A DNA stretch of 44,757 nt from Firmicutes bacterium UBA4845 (GTDB lineage: Bacteria > Bacillota > Clostridia > Tissierellales > Sedimentibacteraceae), in the NCBI GenBank assembly GCA_002399975.1, contig DHER01000120.1, positions 1 to 44,757 on the forward strand, given 5' to 3'. Positions 40,716 through 44,757 of the stretch are shown here, one piece after another; position 1 is the stretch's first letter; every line of letters starts with the position of its first letter. Below the pieces are notes generated by a model that did not search any database, had not been told where the DNA came from, and saw only the letters and a list, made by a program, of their open reading frames with translations. The position numbers and the translations under genes were made by a program.

Positions 40716-42491
40716 TTAATTAATTTCAGCGGCAGCTGTTTCACCGACAACATCTCCAAAAACAACTGCAACTATTAATGCAGCACCAACTGAACCAGCA
40801 CATGCACTGTGACCTGAAGTTGCTCCGGCTGCATATAATCCGGGTATAACCTGATCATTTGTGTCAATTACTCGTCCATCAATATCTACTGTAATTCCAC
40901 CATAGGTACTTTGCATTGAAGGAGTTACAAGTGCTGCATAATATTTAGGTGTATCTATAGGATCAGTTATATCTCTGTTAAATTCTTTATCTTCTCCTGT
41001 TTCACCAGCTGTTTGATAAGCTTCCATAGTTGCTAGGAAAGTTTCCTTATCAACATCCATTAAATCTGCTAATTCTTCAAGGCTATCAGCGGATAGGAAA
41101 TATCCTGAATCATTGTATCCACTCATTAGAGCCAAATCATCTATAACTGTTTGGTCGAAAACCGAATAGGCTTCATTATTTGTTTGTTCCATCATAGCTT
41201 CAGATCTTGATGTTACTGTTCCGGCACTTTCATCTACAAAGCGATTACCTTCGTGATTGATAAGTACACAGTAATCTGTTATAGCGGTCAGGGATACGCC
41301 TGTTCCTTTGTAAACATAGCATAGAGGGTTTGCTTTAACTTGATCCATGTTGGTTATTTTAGCGCCGATTTCTTCAGCCATAAGTATACCGTCACCTGTT
41401 AATGAAGAAGCTCCTGTCGTTGGTCTGTTTGACCATTGTGGAGCATATTCTGCAACAAGATCCGGATTATTTGCATAACCACCTGTACAAATTATAGTTG
41501 CCTGGGCATTAATATTATAATTTCCATCTGGACCTTCAACTTCAACTCCTACTGCTTCACCATCATCCATAAGTATTGAAGTAGCTTTTGTATTTAAACG
41601 ATATTCTATACCAAGTTCATCTATACGATTACCAAGTGCTTTAACGATGTGTGTACCTGGGGCACTACCATCTAAAGTTTTTATGGAGAAACTTGATTCG
41701 ATTACTGAGCCGAAAGGTACTCCTAAGTCAGTTAACCAATTAACCATTTCACCACTTTTTTCGGCATAGGTTCTTAAAGTTTCATAACTTACTACATCAG
41801 GATAGTATTCTTGACCTTTGGCTTCTAAATATTTGTAGAAATCTTCTCCTGTTTGTCCTTCTAAGTCCTCTTGGAATCTAGTTCCACCTGCTCTGATAGA
41901 TGTTGATGCAAACATAGTGTCACCACCACCTAAGAAACCTTGTTTTTCAACAAGTAATACGTCTTTTCCTGCTTCAGCGGCCTTAATAGCAGCTATCATT
42001 CCTGCACTGCCTGCACCCACAATAACTATTTCAGTTTCAACATCTTCTGCTGGAGTAATTTCTTTTTCCACAGGTTCGCTTAAAGAGTCTATGTCAGCTC
42101 CAGCTTGTTCCAAAGCGTCTCTTACGGCATTTACTACTGCAACGCTTGTTATGGTAGCACCAGAAACCATATCAACATCTAGGGTTTGGTCGGCAATTAT
42201 AGTTTCCGGAATTTGATTGAGTGGCGTTTCGCAAATAGTTGCAGTTTCACTATGTTCTAATATTTCAATGTCCTCAATCTTGTCATCGCTAACTGTCACT
42301 GAAAGTTTTAATTCACCGTTTCTTCCGGTTGTTGTTGAAGTATATGTACCGGCTGTAAATTTAGTGCCGGAAGCTTGTTCATTTTCTCCTTGGTTGTCTG
42401 AATCTTCCGGATTTGTAGTTGTACTACATCCTACTACTGATGTTAATGCAAGCATCAGTACTAATGCTAATGATAAAATTCTAGTTTTCAT
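40716..42491 (-). CDS. Surface FMN/FAD flavoprotein reductase (fumarate/urocanate reductase-like)
   Basis: A 591-residue lipoprotein. Signal peptide with lipobox ending at C22 (SVVGCS), a low-complexity linker (23-45), an FMN-binding domain (about 45-130) with covalent-flavinylation motif DVDMVSGATITS (T113), then an FAD-binding fumarate-reductase-like domain starting at GAGSAGMIAA (159-168). It should be an extracellular enoate reductase fed by a flavin relay. The segments STYGG (usually HTMGG) and CAGSVGAAL (usually NRLGGNA) lack the His and Arg that hold fumarate, so the substrate is something else. The ribosome binding site AAAGGAG is about 21 nt from ATG, so a rare upstream start such as ATT is possible. 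Confidence 0.9.
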   Translation of the reverse strand: MKTRILSLALVLMLALTSVVGCSTTTNPEDSDNQGENEQASGTKFTAGTYTSTTTGRNGELKLSVTVSDDKIEDIEILEHSETATICETPLNQIPETIIADQTLDVDMVSGATITSVAVVNAVRDALEQAGADIDSLSEPVEKEITPAEDVETEIVIVGAGSAGMIAAIKAAEAGKDVLLVEKQGFLGGGDTMFASTSIRAGGTRFQEDLEGQTGEDFYKYLEAKGQEYYPDVVSYETLRTYAEKSGEMVNWLTDLGVPFGSVIESSFSIKTLDGSAPGTHIVKALGNRIDELGIEYRLNTKATSILMDDGEAVGVEVEGPDGNYNINAQATIICTGGYANNPDLVAEYAPQWSNRPTTGASSLTGDGILMAEEIGAKITNMDQVKANPLCYVYKGTGVSLTAITDYCVLINHEGNRFVDESAGTVTSRSEAMMEQTNNEAYSVFDQTVIDDLALMSGYNDSGYFLSADSLEELADLMDVDKETFLATMEAYQTAGETGEDKEFNRDITDPIDTPKYYAALVTPSMQSTYGGITVDIDGRVIDTNDQVIPGLYAAGATSGHSACAGSVGAALIVAVVFGDVVGETAAAEIN

Positions 42492-42604
42492 TGATTTTCT
42501 AATTAAAGTAATCTCCTTTATGTTTAGTAATAAAAATTCATACTTTAAAAGATAGTGTGTCCGAATTTGGCCACTTTATTAACTTTTAAAATATGACCGT
42601 TACA

Positions 42605-42633
42605 ATTATAGCAAACAGTTGATTAAATGTAAA
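42605..42633 (-). promoter_or_regulatory. Promoter of the flavoprotein gene
   Basis: On the minus strand TTTACA (42633-42628) and a perfect TATAAT (42610-42605) are 17 nt apart, giving a leader of about 105 nt. It is a sigma-A promoter, so this gene is not in the sigma-54 group. Confidence 0.7.
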
Positions 42634-42688
42634 GAATGTTAATAATATTAATATGTAATAATTTTTCTGTTTAATATTTCATAATAAT

Positions 42689-42697
42689 TGGTATAAT
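42689..42697 (+). promoter_or_regulatory. Extended -10 promoter of the FMN-binding lipoprotein gene
   Basis: TGG precedes a perfect TATAAT (42692-42697), an extended -10 element. The -35 is poor (GTTTAA, 17 nt upstream). The start codon at 42730 is about 33 nt downstream, behind ATGGAGGA. Confidence 0.55.
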
Positions 42698-42729
42698 TAA
42701 AAACAGCACAAAAAATTATGGAGGAAGAC

Positions 42730-43081
42730 ATGAAAAAAATTATCTTTACTTTTAGTTTTAGCTCTAGCATTATTTAGCTTTGTAGGCTGCTCAAGTGATG
42801 AGCCAACAGGTGGAGATGCAGGAGAAACTAAAACATTAACCGGAACTGCACAAGGATTTGGCGGTGACGTAACTGTAACAGTTACAGTTGATGAAGACGA
42901 CATAACTGAAGTTATAGCAGTTGGTGATGGTGAAACTGCAGGCATTGGCTCAAACGCTATTGATCAGTTGCCGGAATTAATAGTTGAGGCAGATTCTACT
43001 GAAGTTGATAGTATTTCAGGAGTTACGTTTACGAGCGACGCTATCAAAGAAGCTGTCGATAATGCTTTAGCAAGTGAATAA
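42730..43081 (+). pseudogene. FMN-binding-domain lipoprotein, frameshifted at its start
   Basis: GGAGGAAGAC precedes ATG 42730, which is followed by seven A (42733-42739). In frame the product stops after 15 codons. With one A fewer the frame gives a 116-residue lipoprotein: MKKLSLLLVLALALFSFVGC with lipobox C20, then an FMN_bind domain ending in DSISGVTFTSDA, the covalent flavinylation motif (T99). The body has no stops and good coding character, so either the A count is wrong, or slippage restores it, or it was lost very recently. It would be a surface electron carrier for the divergent flavoprotein. Confidence 0.8.
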
Positions 43082-43117
43082 TTAAAAAATTAGATTTTCT
43101 ACTTGTAGGTATTTTTT

Positions 43118-43243
43118 ATGGGAAGAAAAGAAAAATTTAATAAGAAAATAAAAATACAAGCTTGCAAAGATTATGAAGAAGGCAATCTTAGTTTTGATGG
43201 TATTTCAAAGAAAATTGATCTTTATGATAATAGTATCATATAA
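43118..43243 (+). pseudogene. Remnant of a transposase N terminus
   Basis: A 41-codon frame (MGRKEKFNKKIKIQACKDYEEG, then NLSFDGISKKIDLYDNSII) matches the N-terminal helix-turn-helix of IS3-family-type OrfA transposases, which typically start MGRKSKF and continue KIQACEDYL with SFKEIAKKI. Only this part remains; it ends at TAA without the rest of the helix-turn-helix. No terminal repeats were found. The rest of the gap (43244-43458) holds only the hairpin listed next. Confidence 0.65.
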
Positions 43244-43336
43244 ACAGGTTATATAATCTCTAAAAACATGTGAAATCTATGACTCATGTAAGAAATAAGT
43301 CTGCTGCGCAAGAATTACTGTAAGGAAGAGCTGCGT

Positions 43337-43376
43337 GAGTATAAAATATTCTGTGTAAATAGAATATTTTATACTC
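43337..43376. repeat. 16-bp perfect inverted repeat
   Basis: GAGTATAAAATATTCT (43337-43352) is the exact reverse complement of AGAATATTTTATACTC (43361-43376) with an eight-base loop. It lies between the transposase remnant and the end of the leftward AhpD-like gene. A short TTATT follows on the + strand. It may be a terminator, or the end of a lost mobile element. Confidence 0.6.
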
Positions 43377-43458
43377 TTATTGGTCTAGCCTCTTACCATA
43401 TCTGGTGAAAATTGTCGTTAATCTTACATTTTTATTATTGACAGGTAGTCTTGACTAC

Positions 43459-43875
43459 TTAAATTTGACAGCTTGGTTCTAAGCCAAGTAATGCTCCAAA
43501 TCTTTGGCAGGCAGTGATAAAGCATATAAGCGCTAAAAGTTCTGAAATTTCGCTATCTGTAAAGGATTCTTTAAGTGTAGTGAATTCGTTATCACTAATA
43601 TGTGTTTTTTTACTGGATATATCCGCAATACCGATTGCCAGCTGTGTCCTCAAATCCATTATATTTTTCGAGGGAGCTCCTTTAGACTTACAATATTCAC
43701 AACCGTTATTATAAGCCAGGGTGCGGCGAATCTCCTCTTTTAGTTCTTCTGAAAAAGAATTACTTGAAAAAATGCAATTCTCCAGAGATGCCCATTTTTC
43801 CAATATGTCTTTATTGTGTCCTAATAGTTGCTGAAATGGTGTAATCCCATTTTGTGAAAAAGAAATTATTGCCAT
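43459..43875 (-). CDS. AhpD-like carboxymuconolactone decarboxylase family protein
   Basis: A 138-residue protein of the CMD/AhpD superfamily. The redox-type motif is C59-x2-C62 in LAYNNGCEYCKSKG, as in AhpD-type thiol peroxidase partners. The surrounding helices (ELKEEIRRTLAYNNG; DLRTQLAIGIAD) fit the family. Substrate unknown; antioxidant function is likely. AAGGAGGAAAAAA precedes its ATG. It is divergent from the Lrp-type regulator, with a perfect palindrome between them, so the regulator probably controls it. Confidence 0.82.
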   Translation of the reverse strand: MAIISFSQNGITPFQQLLGHNKDILEKWASLENCIFSSNSFSEELKEEIRRTLAYNNGCEYCKSKGAPSKNIMDLRTQLAIGIADISSKKTHISDNEFTTLKESFTDSEISELLALICFITACQRFGALLGLEPSCQI

Positions 43876-43943
43876 GATTTTTTCCTCCTTAAAATGTTTA
43901 TTTCATTGACGAACCAATTATATCAGGTATATAATTTAAATTG

Positions 43944-43959
43944 TATTTCATATGAAATA
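43944..43959. promoter_or_regulatory. 16-bp perfect palindrome between the AhpD-like gene and the Lrp gene
   Basis: TATTTCATATGAAATA is fully self-complementary and lies between the two divergent starts. It overlaps a candidate + strand promoter (TTGTAT 43941-43946 with TAATAT 43964-43969). Lrp/AsnC proteins bind palindromes of this size, so it is a likely operator. A second inverted repeat AATATATAT/ATATATATT (43970-43978 with 43987-43995) follows but is AT only. Confidence 0.5.
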
Positions 43960-44014
43960 ATATTAATATAATATATATTCCTTTTGATATATATTATAAG
44001 AAAGTGAGTTTCAA

Positions 44015-44464
44015 ATGAAAATAGATGAGATAGATGTGCAGATTTTGTATGAGTTACAAACAGATAGTAGAATTTCCATAAGGGAGTTATCTAAACGAGT
44101 AAATCTTTCGCCGCCTTCTGTTGCAGAGAGGGTGAGAAGGCTTGAGGATAATAACATTATTGAGGGATATACAATCCGTCTAAACAAAAATAAACTTGGA
44201 TTTGTAATCGATTGTATAATTGAAGTCACGATGAAGAATGGACAACACGAAAAGTTTAAAAATTTTATTAAGGATTACAAATACAGTGAATGGTGCTACA
44301 GAATTGCCGGCTCTGCTTGCTTTATAGTTAAATTGTCGGTTGCTTCTTTAGAGGATATTGAACAGTTCATAAATGCCATATCCCCATATGCTCTAACAGA
44401 GACATCCATCGTTTTTTCAAAAGTGGAAGTTAATAATAAAATTAATAAGTTCTTATATTTTTAA
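44015..44464 (+). CDS. Lrp/AsnC-family transcriptional regulator
   Basis: A 149-residue regulator. Residues 1-60 are the helix-turn-helix (DEIDVQILYELQTDSRISIREL, then PPSVAERVRRLEDNNIIEGYT) and residues 65-145 the ligand-binding RAM domain (CYRIAGSACFIVKLSVASLEDIEQFI). Such proteins respond to amino acids or related metabolites. AGAAAGTGAG precedes ATG. It is divergent from the AhpD-like gene across 139 nt. A terminator follows. Confidence 0.93.
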   Translation: MKIDEIDVQILYELQTDSRISIRELSKRVNLSPPSVAERVRRLEDNNIIEGYTIRLNKNKLGFVIDCIIEVTMKNGQHEKFKNFIKDYKYSEWCYRIAGSACFIVKLSVASLEDIEQFINAISPYALTETSIVFSKVEVNNKINKFLYF

Positions 44465-44487
44465 CCGATACTATTGAAATTAAATGA

Positions 44488-44526
44488 AAACACTTATAGC
44501 TAACAGCCAGTGAGCTATAAGTGTTT
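44488..44526 (+). terminator. Hairpin after the Lrp gene
   Basis: AAACACTTATAGCT (44488-44501) pairs perfectly with AGCTATAAGTGTTT (44513-44526), loop of 11. The T tail is only three long, so termination may be weak. The remaining bases to the window end (44527-44757) are AT-rich with no gene I can support. Confidence 0.65.
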
Positions 44527-44757
44527 AAATGAGGAGTTCCAACCGATATTGTAAGCAACAATTAGGATAACTTTACATTACCTTTCATTATTATTTTTGA
44601 TATATTATGCTTTTTAAATTACAGGATAATTTAATTCGTCATATTCATTCATTTTAGGTGAATAATAAATCAAATATATTAAATCATATTTAGATGTAAA
44701 AATTTATTTTGCCCAAATGTAAAAACGTAAAAAATATTTGAGTTTCCCCAAAATTCA

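Noticed and set aside
41917..42555. Two + strand frames opposite the flavoprotein gene
   Set aside because: Ser- and Val-rich composition typical of antisense translation, and the minus-strand gene is certain.
44617..44703. 29-codon leftward open stretch near the window end (contains SPKMNEYDELNYPVI)
   Set aside because: It reads like a protein C terminus but is bounded by a stop within the window, has no start signal and no family I recognise.
1..44757. CRISPR arrays, tRNA or rRNA genes and prophage structural genes
   Set aside because: I found no regularly spaced direct repeats, cloverleaf genes or phage proteins on either strand.

Overview
The window is AT-rich DNA of a Gram-positive, low-GC Clostridia-type anaerobe. 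The evidence is the strong AGGAGG ribosome binding sites, frequent TTG and GTG starts, the Firmicutes gene order around rpsJ-rplQ and acpS-mazEF, zinc-ribbon S14, L36 and adenylate kinase, and lipoproteins with no outer-membrane machinery. A Tissierellales or Sedimentibacter-like host is a guess from gene content, not something the sequence proves.

Positions 1-16130 hold an essentially complete S10-spc-alpha superoperon, all on the + strand: rpsJ, rplC, rplD, rplW, rplB, rpsS, rplV, rpsC, rplP, rpmC, rpsQ, rplN, rplX, rplE, rpsN (zinc type), rpsH, rplF, rplR, rpsE, rpmD, rplO, secY, adk, map, a KOW-domain gene, infA, rpmJ, rpsM, rpsK, rpsD, rpoA and rplQ. It is preceded by a leader with an attenuator-like hairpin and contains an unusual 196-nt structured gap before rplB. 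Three hairpins close it.

Positions 16200-19350 carry an Agr-type peptide quorum-sensing locus: LytTR response regulator, AgrC-like kinase, a 43-residue autoinducer precursor and AgrB. It sits between rplQ and the ecfA1-ecfA2-ecfT-truA-rplM-rpsI block, genes that are commonly contiguous in Firmicutes, so it looks like an insertion. The precursor has Ser rather than Cys at the predicted ring position, suggesting a lactone signal. Tandem LytTR-like boxes lie before the precursor gene.

Positions 23700-33170 are mixed housekeeping genes: a QueT-family transporter behind a structured leader, upp (-), acpS, a YdcC/GerS-like lipoprotein, mazE-mazF, folC (-), a methyltransferase (-), a MerR/GyrI-type regulator, and the TIGR03960 radical-SAM / DUF2344 pair.

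Positions 33200-44500 are an accessory catabolic region. A PAS-AAA+-Fis sigma-54 activator is split by a frameshift at an A7 tract that is also a dnaX-type slippery heptamer. Two textbook -24/-12 promoters follow, one before a truncated etfA and one before a CoA-transferase, acyl-CoA dehydrogenase, enoyl-CoA hydratase and GntP-type permease cluster. Beyond these are an extracellular FMN/FAD enoate-reductase-like lipoprotein (-), a small FMN-binding lipoprotein that is also frameshifted at an A7 tract, a transposase remnant, an AhpD-like protein (-) and a divergent Lrp-family regulator. My reading is a sigma-54-controlled pathway that imports a short carboxylate, activates it with CoA and oxidises or reduces it at the C2-C3 bond, paired with a surface flavoprotein reductase, in a locus that is decaying or phase-variable.
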